The notes beneath the pieces were generated by a model, which saw only the letters and a program-made list of their open reading frames with translations, was not told where the DNA came from and searched no databases. From positions 62,001 to 126,000 of the forward strand of contig JAEWMB010000022.1 of assembly GCA_023457255.1 (NCBI GenBank): a DNA stretch of 64,000 bases, read 5' to 3'. Below, piece after piece: positions 1 to 7,655 of the stretch. A program made the position numbers and the translations under genes. Position 1 is the stretch's first letter. Each line of letters opens with the position of its first letter. The stretch comes from Bacillota bacterium. GTDB lineage: Bacteria > Bacillota > Clostridia > Lachnospirales > Lachnospiraceae.

Positions 1-1
1 A

Positions 2-547
2 TATCATTTACAACGTTCTCGTGTTTATGAGGTGATGGAAGACCTGCAATTACTTGACAAACAAAAAGTAAAAGTTGAAAAACTCTCGAAGGGATGGAAG
101 CAAAGAGTTTTAATTGCAAGAGCGTTACTTCACAAACCGAAGGTACTTATTTTAGACGAACCGACGAGTGGGCTGGATCCTAATACCGCGGCACTGATTC
201 GAAATTATATTAAGAAATTAAACGAAGGAGGCACCACCATCATCATAACCACTCATGATATGCATGAAGCGGATGAACTAAGTCATCGTGTGGGCATCAT
301 GAACAATGGAGAGATGATAGCAATCGGTAAGCCAATGGAATTAAAAGACATGTACCTGAAAAAAGAGATAAGAATCGAGTACATGGAGGAGGGAAATGTA
401 ATTGCTAAGTGCTTAGAAATCGGAATACCGGAAACGGAAGAACTGATTACCCAATTAAATATCCAGGGGAGATTGATTAGCATGAATCGAAGTGAAAATT
501 CCTTAGCAGAAGTTTTTGCTGTATTAACAGGAGGGCAATTAAGTTGA
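2..547 (+). CDS. ABC transporter ATP-binding protein (5' truncated by window)
   Basis: The reading frame is open from base 2, so the gene starts upstream of the window and the Walker A motif is not visible. What is seen is the second half of an ABC-type nucleotide-binding domain: a signature loop (LSKGWKQR, a variant of LSGGQ), Walker B and D-loop (LILDEPTSGLD), and the H-loop histidine in TTHDM. The remaining ~75 residues form the small accessory C-terminal region typical of DrrA/CcmA-like exporter ATPases. It overlaps the permease gene by 4 bases, so the two should form one transporter. Given the biosynthetic genes downstream, the likely role is export of, or immunity to, the product of this operon; this is inference. 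The family call is firm, the substrate unknown. Confidence 0.9.
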   Translation, partial: YHLQRSRVYEVMEDLQLLDKQKVKVEKLSKGWKQRVLIARALLHKPKVLILDEPTSGLDPNTAALIRNYIKKLNEGGTTIIITTHDMHEADELSHRVGIMNNGEMIAIGKPMELKDMYLKKEIRIEYMEEGNVIAKCLEIGIPETEELITQLNIQGRLISMNRSENSLAEVFAVLTGGQLS

Positions 548-1236
548 AAAATGTTGTGAGCTTGATGAAAAATGAAATTCAAAATTATATGAAGAATCCT
601 TCAATATTAGCTCTTGTCTTCTTACCGATTTTTATGTCTAAGATTATAACAAAATCAATGGAATTAACAGGGCAGGACATCTTTTTATTAAGTATATGGA
701 TTCTTTTTGCGCAGGTAATGGTTGGGATTATGTTAACCGGACCTAATTTAATTGAAGAAAGAGAAGCTAAGACAATTGATGCCTTGCTTTGCTCTCCTCT
801 AAGCTTCGGTCAAATTATTTGCGCGAAAGGTATTGCTATCCTAATACTTTCTATGTTTTCTCAAATCTGTGTGTATTTGATTAACGAAGGATTTCAACCG
901 GAGCTATTACTACTACTGATACCGATGTTTCTTGGAGGAATCCTTTTTATTTTAATTGGAACTGTGATAGGGCTTAAGGTGAAATCATCCCAAAGTGGTT
1001 CTGCAGTCTCAGCTTTTGTTATGGTAGTTTTGTTTTTAATTGTGTCCGTTTATCAGCTTTTACCAAAGTGGAGCTACAAGTTTGTTTTGCTTATACCTAG
1101 TATCAGTGTAACTGAAGTAATCAATGAATTGATGTCTGTCAAAGGACTATTACTATATCAAAGCAGCATAGTAATCACATGGTTATTTCTTATTTGTATC
1201 GTGATTTCTCTTATAGGGAGAAAGTGGACGCGTTAA
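544..1236 (+). CDS. ABC transporter permease (ABC-2 type)
   Basis: A 230-residue hydrophobic protein with about six predicted membrane segments (around residues 20-40, 50-72, 95-115, 120-140, 150-170 and 205-225). It has the pattern of ABC-2 exporters: a cytoplasmic loop with an EERE motif near residue 73 (LIEEREAKTIDALLCSPLS), which usually contacts the ATPase. The start is TTG at 544, overlapping the ATPase stop by 4 bases and preceded by GGAGGG at 531-536; translation is therefore probably coupled. Together with the preceding ATPase it should make a half-size exporter dimer in the cytoplasmic membrane. The exported substrate cannot be read from the sequence; the operon context suggests the product of the downstream enzymes. 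Confidence 0.85.
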   Translation: MKNVVSLMKNEIQNYMKNPSILALVFLPIFMSKIITKSMELTGQDIFLLSIWILFAQVMVGIMLTGPNLIEEREAKTIDALLCSPLSFGQIICAKGIAILILSMFSQICVYLINEGFQPELLLLLIPMFLGGILFILIGTVIGLKVKSSQSGSAVSAFVMVVLFLIVSVYQLLPKWSYKFVLLIPSISVTEVINELMSVKGLLLYQSSIVITWLFLICIVISLIGRKWTR

Positions 1237-1259
1237 GTATGACGGAAACGGAGGTCTTT

Positions 1260-2036
1260 ATGAAACCTGTTATGGGATATATACCTGCGGGGGGAAGAGG
1301 AAGTAGGATGAAACCATTTCGGTTGTGTAAGGAATTGTTACCAATCGCTATCCCCAGAGAAGAAAGTACCGAGGTTGTATTGCTAATTGAAAATGCAATA
1401 CAAACCTTAGTATATGGCGGGGTAAAGGATATCGTCTTTACGGTAAATAATGAAAAAGATGCATTGATTAAATGTACAAACGATTATTCCATCGGAGATT
1501 ATAAAGTACATAGCGCTTATATTTATCAGGATATTCAAAAAAATGAATATGGATTGCCTTTCGTAATTGCGGATGCGGCACCATTTTTAAGAGGTCATAC
1601 AGTATTTATGAAATTTCCGGATACGATTGTCTACCCCTATGATTGTTTTAAAATATTATATGAATTACATCTTAGAAAAGCATCTGATCTTACGTTGGGA
1701 GTTTTTCCAACAAAAGCCCCGGAACGACTTGGTCCGGTTGTGTTAAATCCAGACGGAATGGTTTTAAAGATACAAGACAAACCGAAAAATCCACTGGCTA
1801 GTAATACATGGAATATTATTATATGGGAGGATAGCTTCCTTGATTTGACTGTTGAGATGGTAAAAGAAGCACGTTTACAAGGAAAAACAGAGAAAGAATT
1901 ACTAATCTCGGATGTCTTTGAAAGAACGATGGAAAATGGGCTAAGTGTTTATGGCTATACGTTCGAGGATGGCTTCTGTCATGATGTATCATGCGTGGAG
2001 GACGTACTTCATATGTGGAGGACTGGTCCTAAGTGA
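1260..2036 (+). CDS. sugar-phosphate nucleotidyltransferase-like protein
   Basis: A protein of 258 residues of the glucose-1-phosphate thymidylyl/uridylyltransferase fold. The N-terminal nucleotide-binding loop is clear (IPAGGRGSRMKPF, residues 6-18), followed by the family lysine region (CKELLPI) and an FPDTIVYP segment at the position of the usual metal-binding Asp. A later DKPKNP motif matches the DKP of the family. Such enzymes join a sugar 1-phosphate to NTP to give an NDP-sugar. The upstream ATG at 1179 lies inside the permease gene and has no ribosome binding site; ATG 1260 has GGAGG five bases upstream and begins just before the conserved loop, so I chose it. In this operon it may make an activated sugar or another nucleotidyl intermediate; the acceptor is unknown. 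Confidence 0.8.
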   Translation: MKPVMGYIPAGGRGSRMKPFRLCKELLPIAIPREESTEVVLLIENAIQTLVYGGVKDIVFTVNNEKDALIKCTNDYSIGDYKVHSAYIYQDIQKNEYGLPFVIADAAPFLRGHTVFMKFPDTIVYPYDCFKILYELHLRKASDLTLGVFPTKAPERLGPVVLNPDGMVLKIQDKPKNPLASNTWNIIIWEDSFLDLTVEMVKEARLQGKTEKELLISDVFERTMENGLSVYGYTFEDGFCHDVSCVEDVLHMWRTGPK

Positions 2037-2066
2037 GGCTTCGTATGCCAGGAAGTGGTGGTTATA

Positions 2067-2768
2067 ATGAGATATATGAATCATAAAGATCATGAAATGT
2101 GGAATGCGGTGAAATTATTAGTGAAGCTGAATAAGAAAGAAGAAGTTTTTCTGTCTCTTTTAAAAACCACAGAGATAAATGAAGAGAAAGCAGACTATTG
2201 GTTTTATAAAACACTATATCTTAGTGAGAACTTAAGTAAAATTGGTTCTGAAATGGAAATTTTTGATTGTTATGAAGAACTGTTAGATTGTTGTAATACT
2301 GCAATCAGTTTAGATAATAAGCATTGGCCTGCTTATTATCTTCGCTCCTTATTTAGTGTATTAATTCAAGAATCTATGAAGGGTGAGGATGAGACACTTC
2401 ACTATTTATTACCCTGTTTTCGAACCTATTCTGAGTTGATGGAGGAGGCAGAGGAACTATTAAAGGTTCAAAAAGACGAGAAAGAAGATCCTGTCTTCTT
2501 TCTGCCATATTGTATAAAAGCTATGATATGTTTGGAGGAAGATAAGTTGGAAGAAGCAATTACCTTAATCCGGTCAGGCCTTAATAACACGAAACCTGGC
2601 TTCCTGCACTATATTCCTACACTGTTTCAAATCCCATTCTATAAATTATATTATAATGAAAAGTTAACAAATAGCGAGGTAAAAAAGCATCTCAGAAAAC
2701 GATTTTCTGATATGTTTTCGATTAAGCTTAGGGAAAAGAGAAGTTGCGGAAAAGTAGTGTTATATTAG
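2067..2768 (+). CDS. helical-repeat (TPR-like) hypothetical protein
   Basis: A 233-residue, nearly all-helical protein that I do not recognise as a named family. It shows repeated paired helices with regularly spaced Tyr, Ala and Leu (for example near residues 40-60, 75-100 and 150-180), as in tetratricopeptide-like scaffolds. There is no signal peptide or membrane segment, so it should be cytoplasmic. A GTG at 2055 is possible, but ATG 2067 follows GGTGG by six bases and is preferred. It sits between the nucleotidyltransferase and the aminotransferase with gaps of 30 and 12 bases, so it is surely co-transcribed. It could be a scaffold or a partner for the radical SAM enzymes; that is only a guess from context. 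Confidence 0.65.
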   Translation: MRYMNHKDHEMWNAVKLLVKLNKKEEVFLSLLKTTEINEEKADYWFYKTLYLSENLSKIGSEMEIFDCYEELLDCCNTAISLDNKHWPAYYLRSLFSVLIQESMKGEDETLHYLLPCFRTYSELMEEAEELLKVQKDEKEDPVFFLPYCIKAMICLEEDKLEEAITLIRSGLNNTKPGFLHYIPTLFQIPFYKLYYNEKLTNSEVKKHLRKRFSDMFSIKLREKRSCGKVVLY

Positions 2769-2780
2769 TGAGGGCAATGT

Positions 2781-4094
2781 ATGGGTGATATGCAAGAAAA
2801 GGCGTTGGAGTACTTATGGCAGTTTGGAACTAGCCGTAAAAAGGTAATTTCTTCTGGTGGGCCTGTAATTTTTGAAAAGGCAAAAGATTGCTACTTATTC
2901 GATATTGAGGGTAGAAAATATATTGATGCTTTATCAGGAGCATGGGTTGTGAATTCAGGGCATAAACAGCAAAAGATTATTAATAAGATTATAGAACAGT
3001 ATGATAACCTGGAATATGCTATGTCATCGGAAGGATTCACAAATAAGAATGCAGTGCTTTTAGCGAAGGAACTAAGCGATATGTTACCTGGAGGAAAGAA
3101 GTGTATCTATTTTACCTCCGGAGGATCAGAAGCCGTAGAAATTGCCTTAAGATTCGTTAGAATCTACCATAAAATCATCGGAAAGCGAAAGAAGGATAAA
3201 ATTATTGCAAGGCATGGCTCCTATCATGGAGGGACGTTGTTCACACTGTCTGCTTCTGGTTATGATTTAATCAGCAAATCCTTTGGACCAATTCCTGAGG
3301 GTATCGAAAAGACGGTACAGCCATATTGTCATAGATGTAAGCATGGGGCTTCGGAATGTGGTTTTGTATGTGCGGATGATTTAGAACAGATTATATTATC
3401 GAATGGACCGGAAACGATAGCAGCATTTATAGCAGAACCTATTTCAGCTAATTCAGGAGTTGCAATACCGCCAAAAGGATATTGGCAAAGAGTAAGATCA
3501 ATTTGCGATAAGTATGAGGTGCTGCTTATTGTAGATGAGGTTTTAACGGGGTTTGGCAGAACCGGTAAGATGTTTGGAATTGAGCATTTTGAGATAGAAC
3601 CAGATCTGATTACCTTATCAAAGGGCTTGAGTTCTGGATACGCTGCGCTTGGTGCTGTAGCTATCAAGAAGGAAATAAGCGAAAATATTCCGGACAATGC
3701 GTTTTTGCCTCAAGGCTTTACCTACTCAGGCCATCCGGTTAGTTGTGCTGCGGCATTAGCTAATATAGCATTTATGAAAGAAGGAGAATTACATAAAAAC
3801 TCAGAGGTGATGGGGATATATCTACTTGAAGAACTTCGCAAACACCTTTGTGGGAATCCTTTCGTTGAAGATATTCGCGGTATAGGTTTGCTTGCTTGTG
3901 TGGAGCTAACAGCAACCAAGGGAAACCAAGAGCTTACTGGCTTTTTGTCTCAGTATTTCTTAAGTGAGGGTTTATATACAAGAATTATTAAGGAATATAT
4001 CCACATAGCACCGCCGTTAATCATTGGGAAAGAGGAAATTGATAAAATCATCGGCATTGTCGTTAGTGGTCTTTATCAATGCAAGAAGATTTAG
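2781..4094 (+). CDS. class III pyridoxal-phosphate aminotransferase
   Basis: A 437-residue fold-type I, class III (ornithine/BioA-like) transaminase of normal length. Visible marks are the N-terminal GRKYIDALSGAWVVNSGH substrate region, the PLP phosphate-binding TSGGSEAVE stretch, HGSYHGGT, the cofactor Asp in LLIVDEVLTGFGRTG, and the Schiff-base lysine in LSKGLSSGYAALG near residue 281. A Cys-rich loop (CHRCKHG with later Cys, residues 178-196) is also found in other members of this family. The start has GAGGG seven bases upstream. It would transfer an amino group between an amino acid and an oxo compound, here probably a biosynthetic intermediate of the operon, whose identity cannot be deduced. 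Located between the TPR-like gene and the two radical SAM genes in the same transcript. Confidence 0.9.
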   Translation: MGDMQEKALEYLWQFGTSRKKVISSGGPVIFEKAKDCYLFDIEGRKYIDALSGAWVVNSGHKQQKIINKIIEQYDNLEYAMSSEGFTNKNAVLLAKELSDMLPGGKKCIYFTSGGSEAVEIALRFVRIYHKIIGKRKKDKIIARHGSYHGGTLFTLSASGYDLISKSFGPIPEGIEKTVQPYCHRCKHGASECGFVCADDLEQIILSNGPETIAAFIAEPISANSGVAIPPKGYWQRVRSICDKYEVLLIVDEVLTGFGRTGKMFGIEHFEIEPDLITLSKGLSSGYAALGAVAIKKEISENIPDNAFLPQGFTYSGHPVSCAAALANIAFMKEGELHKNSEVMGIYLLEELRKHLCGNPFVEDIRGIGLLACVELTATKGNQELTGFLSQYFLSEGLYTRIIKEYIHIAPPLIIGKEEIDKIIGIVVSGLYQCKKI

Positions 4095-4135
4095 TTACTG
4101 GTTGATACCACATTTTTAAGGAAAGGGTGCTTTAG

Positions 4136-5026
4136 GTGAATGTACCAAGTAATGTTATCGGAATTTATTTAACAGATGTCTGTAATTATAAATGTGTGTT
4201 TTGCTCGGTGGATAATCCGTCGAAAGAAGAAGAAAGCATAGAAAAAGAAAACATTTTTAAAATATTGGAGGAAAATAAGGATTCTGATTATCATGCAGTT
4301 GCGCTCTGGGGTGGTGAACCTACGACCAGAAAGGATTTCTTTGAGATACTGGAAAAAATAAAAGAATGTCACTATGAAACAGTGATCATAGAAACGAATG
4401 GATCGAAATTCTCTGATATAGAATTCTTAGAAAAAACACTAAGTAATGGGGTTAATTATTTTATCATTTCAATTCATGGTGCGAATGCAGAGGTACAGGA
4501 TGCTATTTCTCTTGTAGGAGGAAGTTTTGATAGAACTATTAAGACGATAGAAAATTTAAAAGAGAGAGGGATTGCGGTTAGAACCAACACCGTTGTCAAT
4601 ACATTAAACTATCAACAGCTGCCAGAAATTGTTGAGATGTTAATACAAAAAAATGTTGATCATATCAATATTTCAGCGTTAAGAACCATTGGTAATGCTG
4701 CAAGAAATCTTAAAATGATTACTCCGTCATTTTCCGAAGTGAGTGAGAGTGTAAAAAAAGCTCTTGATCTAGCGATTGGAGCAGAAAAGAGTATAAGTTT
4801 TGATGTTTTTCCATCCTGCACTGTCAAAGGTTACGAAGAATACCAATTAAAATGGACAAACTTTAAAATGTTTTATGGAAACAAGGTTGTAAATGATTTT
4901 GCCAGATTCACCAATAACTTAAAAAGCAAGGGAACAGTATGCAAAAAATGTCCGAAATTAAAGCTTTGTGGCGGTGTTTTTCGCGGGTATGTAGATTTGT
5001 TTGGGTGGAGTGAGTTTGGTTATTAA
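4136..5026 (+). CDS. radical SAM enzyme with SPASM-like C-terminal cysteines
   Basis: A 296-residue radical S-adenosylmethionine enzyme. The protein starts almost directly with the SAM barrel: the cluster-binding cysteines are C16, C20 and C23 (CNYKCVFC), followed by a WGGEPTTR motif that binds SAM. The C-terminus has further cysteines (VCKKCPKLKLCGG, about residues 268-280) then an aromatic tail, as in SPASM/twitch enzymes that carry auxiliary iron-sulfur clusters. Such enzymes often modify peptides or amino sugars by carbon-hydrogen activation. The start codon is GTG, with a purine-rich stretch eight bases upstream. It is followed after 98 bases by a second, only distantly similar radical SAM gene. 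No small precursor peptide gene is visible between them. Confidence 0.88.
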   Translation: MNVPSNVIGIYLTDVCNYKCVFCSVDNPSKEEESIEKENIFKILEENKDSDYHAVALWGGEPTTRKDFFEILEKIKECHYETVIIETNGSKFSDIEFLEKTLSNGVNYFIISIHGANAEVQDAISLVGGSFDRTIKTIENLKERGIAVRTNTVVNTLNYQQLPEIVEMLIQKNVDHINISALRTIGNAARNLKMITPSFSEVSESVKKALDLAIGAEKSISFDVFPSCTVKGYEEYQLKWTNFKMFYGNKVVNDFARFTNNLKSKGTVCKKCPKLKLCGGVFRGYVDLFGWSEFGY

Positions 5027-5124
5027 AATTAGTTTTTGTATCCATAGAGGAGATACCAAGTTTGTGCTGCGCCAGACTTGAGCTATTAGCGCTCCAAAAG
5101 ACAGCCGCAGCATGGAGGCTAACA

Positions 5125-6093
5125 ATGAAAGAAGATAGCATTTTTTTTGAACGGATATTAAAGGCCTTTGCTTCAGTTTATATCAGTATAACTGATAAAT
5201 GTAATTTGCATTGCAGGCATTGTTCCGAACGGGATGGAACCGTATTACCGGATGCTTACGAAGAAGACGTTTTAAAATGGATTGATCAGATAGCATACTC
5301 AAAGAGTGTGAAAAACGTATCGTTTGTTGGTGGAGAGCCCTTTTTATGCATTGAGAAGTTAAGGAATTATATTGCTTGCGCAAACAAAAAAGGTTTGATG
5401 ACAACGGTTATTACCAATGGTTATTGGGCCACAACTCAGGAAAATGCGGAAGCCATAATAAAATCAATGAAAGGCTTAAGCTGTATTACTGTGAGCTCGG
5501 ACCGCTATCATCTAGAGTTTATTAACAAAGAAATCATTAACAATCTGGTCAAAGCTTGCTTAAAATTGAAGGTTATGATAAATATTAATATCACCGCAGC
5601 AAGTAAGGAGGAGGGAAATGAGTTCAAGAAGATATATGAACAATTCCTTAAAAATAATGTTCAAATCATTGTTTCTCCTATGTTTTACTGGGGTGCTGCT
5701 ACAAAACTAGAAATAGAAAAGTTTAAATACCTTCATTCCATCGGTGAATTAAGAAGCTATTGTGAAATACGTAATCATCATATTGATAGTCTAGGAAGAG
5801 TATATGCCTGTTGCGGAGCTACGCTGGGTAATGATACCGATTTTTTATTGTTAGGAAACCTAAATGAGGAGTCCTATGATTCTATCCTGAAAAAAAGAAA
5901 TAGCAATCCCTTGTTTTGTTTCCTTGATAAATCCGGACCGAGGGGCTTGGCGCAGTTAATCTATGATAGTACTTATTATGAGGAATTTAGGGATCTGGAG
6001 TTTACACAGGATTGTGAATTGTGCAGAATGCTATTAAATAACAAAAAGATATATCAATACTTAAAACAGAAGAGCTGTATCAACAGTCCCTAG
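5125..6093 (+). CDS. second radical SAM enzyme (SPASM-like)
   Basis: A 322-residue radical SAM protein. Cluster cysteines are C26, C30 and C33 (CNLHCRHC) and the SAM-binding motif is VGGEPFL. The C-terminal third has a Cys near 213, a CC pair near 233 (YACCGATLG) and a CELC near 297-300, suggesting one or two auxiliary clusters. The frame is open further upstream to 5062, but ATG 5125 has GGAGG seven bases before it and starts just before the family fold, so it is the better start. A 7-bp inverted repeat (TGCTGCG, 5065-5071; CGCAGCA, 5106-5112) lies directly before the ribosome binding site. It is the last gene of the operon, its stop codon lying within the terminator hairpin. Two dissimilar radical SAM enzymes in one operon suggest successive modifications of one product. 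Confidence 0.88.
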   Translation: MKEDSIFFERILKAFASVYISITDKCNLHCRHCSERDGTVLPDAYEEDVLKWIDQIAYSKSVKNVSFVGGEPFLCIEKLRNYIACANKKGLMTTVITNGYWATTQENAEAIIKSMKGLSCITVSSDRYHLEFINKEIINNLVKACLKLKVMININITAASKEEGNEFKKIYEQFLKNNVQIIVSPMFYWGAATKLEIEKFKYLHSIGELRSYCEIRNHHIDSLGRVYACCGATLGNDTDFLLLGNLNEESYDSILKKRNSNPLFCFLDKSGPRGLAQLIYDSTYYEEFRDLEFTQDCELCRMLLNNKKIYQYLKQKSCINSP

Positions 6094-6121
6094 GAGACAA
6101 TTTGTCCTCTAGGGGCATTTT
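6088..6121 (+). terminator. terminator of the radical SAM operon
   Basis: A 12-bp stem (6088-6099 with 6103-6114, one mismatch and one G-U pair, 3-base loop) overlaps the stop codon of the second radical SAM gene and is followed by GCATTTT. The T run is short, so this is a probable rather than certain Rho-independent terminator. It marks the end of the transcription unit that enters from the left. Confidence 0.6.
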
Positions 6122-6285
6122 AAAATGAAGATCAGTTCCCTTTATGTGATAGGCTTGATAAGCTATATAAAATAAAAATAGTTTTCTATAACTCCTGTTC
6201 TCAAACCTTTTGTAAAATCCATCAAGAAATTTAAAGGGAAAATACTGCATTTGATAATGTACATACTAGAGTGGAGGATGCGCCC

Positions 6286-6314
6286 TTGCTGCTCTTACAT
6301 ATTTATGCTATGAT
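6286..6314 (+). promoter_or_regulatory. sigma-A type promoter of the AAC(3)-like gene
   Basis: TTGCTG at 6286-6291, a 17-base spacer and TATGAT at 6309-6314 fit a housekeeping promoter, about 55 bases before the start codon. It shows that the acetyltransferase is transcribed separately from the upstream operon. Confidence 0.55.
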
Positions 6315-6368
6315 AGTCGCAATAAGGGTGGGGAAATAATAATAGGTTAAAATACATGGAGGATTCAG

Positions 6369-7175
6369 ATGCGAACAATCAGTCAACTGAAAAAGGAAAT
6401 TGAGGAATTACACATCAAGCCAACAGATACTGTAATGATACATACCTCGCTTCGTGCAATTGGAGAGGTTGAAAATGGTGCGGAGGGTATGATAAAAGCT
6501 TTTACCGATTACTTAAAGGATGGACTTTTGTTAATCCCTACGCATACATGGTCTTTTATAAGTGAAGAAAAGCCAACACTGGATTTAATGAATCCGGAAA
6601 CGTGTATCGGAACACTACCCAATATAGCGGCGTCTCATCCTCTTGGGAAAAGGTCTTATCATCCAACTCATTCTATGACTGCTTTTGGAGAACGTGCCAA
6701 GGATTATGTTAAAGGAGAAGAAAATAGTGATACCCCGACATCACCGCAGGGCTGCTGGGGGCGTTTATATCAAGAAAATGCAAAGATTTTATTGATAGGT
6801 GTGGGACAGGAGCGAAATACCTTCCTTCATGCGGTTGAGGAAATCAACCATACACCACAAAGATTATCCGAGGTTAAGAAACAGTTACTGATTCGTAATG
6901 AAGACGGAACGATTACAAAACGTCACTCTCATGTTCACTATAATCCGTACTGCAATCATATTTCTGAGAATTATGTGAAATTTGAGCCTTATTTTTATTA
7001 TGGAAAAGCTTTGGCTTATGGAACGTTAGGAAATGCGAAAGTACAGATATGCGAGGCAAGAGGCTGCGCTGATATTATGATAGCGATATCAAACCACTGT
7101 GACTTTGACTTATGCATTGATGATACACCGATTCCTTTCCCTGTGGAAGAACTTGATGGGTTACTAAAAGGTTAG
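6369..7175 (+). CDS. AAC(3)-family (YokD-like) N-acetyltransferase
   Basis: A 268-residue protein of the antibiotic N-acetyltransferase (aminoglycoside 3-N-acetyltransferase, YokD) family, which uses acetyl-CoA to acetylate an amino group. Family marks are the N-terminal HTSLRAIG segment, the IPTHTWSF stretch, and the HPTHSMTAFG catalytic region near residues 97-106, followed by the conserved CWGRLYQENAKILLIGVG core. Length matches the family. Chromosomal members of this family in Firmicutes are not all antibiotic resistance enzymes, so the substrate is open. It has its own promoter, GGAGG before the start, and a strong terminator downstream, so it is a single-gene unit. Its place just after a biosynthesis-and-export operon raises the possibility of self-protection, but nothing in the sequence proves it. 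Confidence 0.85.
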   Translation: MRTISQLKKEIEELHIKPTDTVMIHTSLRAIGEVENGAEGMIKAFTDYLKDGLLLIPTHTWSFISEEKPTLDLMNPETCIGTLPNIAASHPLGKRSYHPTHSMTAFGERAKDYVKGEENSDTPTSPQGCWGRLYQENAKILLIGVGQERNTFLHAVEEINHTPQRLSEVKKQLLIRNEDGTITKRHSHVHYNPYCNHISENYVKFEPYFYYGKALAYGTLGNAKVQICEARGCADIMIAISNHCDFDLCIDDTPIPFPVEELDGLLKG

Positions 7176-7224
7176 TGTTATCTGTTCAGGGGGACAAGGA
7201 AATAAGATCATAATTTATAGAAGA

Positions 7225-7290
7225 GGGACTCTACTATCTTGTACAAGTTTATTTTGTATTAAGATATGTATAGTCCCTTTTAATTTTTAT
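7225..7290 (+). terminator. Rho-independent terminator after the AAC(3)-like gene
   Basis: GGGACT at 7225-7230 pairs with AGTCCC at 7272-7277, with further imperfect pairing inward (CTACTATCTT against AAGATATGTA), followed directly by TTTTAATTTTT. Typical stem plus U-tract. Confidence 0.8.
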
Positions 7291-7421
7291 TCCCGTTTGT
7301 GGCTCTGGCGTATTCAAAATAAATAAAAGCACCTTTCTTTAACTTTATTTTATAGTTTGGCTGATACGAAGTAAGAAGAAAGAGACAAATTAAATGGGAG
7401 CCTTATGGCAGTAATCCATCC

Positions 7422-7450
7422 TTGAAACGACAGCTTTTTCGTGTTATAGT
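7422..7450 (+). promoter_or_regulatory. sigma-A type promoter of the YgiQ-like gene
   Basis: TTGAAA at 7422-7427, a 17-base spacer and TATAGT at 7445-7450. It would give a leader of about 200 bases before the start codon at 7656, unusually long for a gene with no visible leader structure. Confidence 0.6.
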
Positions 7451-7655
7451 GAGTTGATGTGGCTAATTAAAGAGGCATGTACCAAAACAACAGTTAATAC
7501 GAAAAGTATAATAATTTATTCCTTCTTTAATTTATAAAGGAAATAAAGGAATAAAAATAGAAGCTGACGTAGTTTACTGATATAGATAGGGAGTTATAGT
7601 AAATTTTAAAGCTACATTCGGATATGAATAGATAAGCGTTAGAAAAGAGGTTAAA

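Larger units (their letters stand above)
7176..7655. other. 480-base intergenic region
   Basis: Holds the terminator of the upstream gene and a promoter for the ygiQ-like gene (listed separately). The rest, including a roughly 200-base AT-rich leader of that gene, shows no credible ORF or structured RNA that I could recognise. Confidence 0.5.

Noticed and set aside
1179..1259. Extended start for the nucleotidyltransferase inside the permease gene
   Set aside because: No ribosome binding site, and the added residues are the permease sequence read in another frame.
6279..6316. Short frame after GGAGG upstream of the AAC(3)-like gene
   Set aside because: About eleven codons, binding site too close to the ATG, and it overlaps the promoter.
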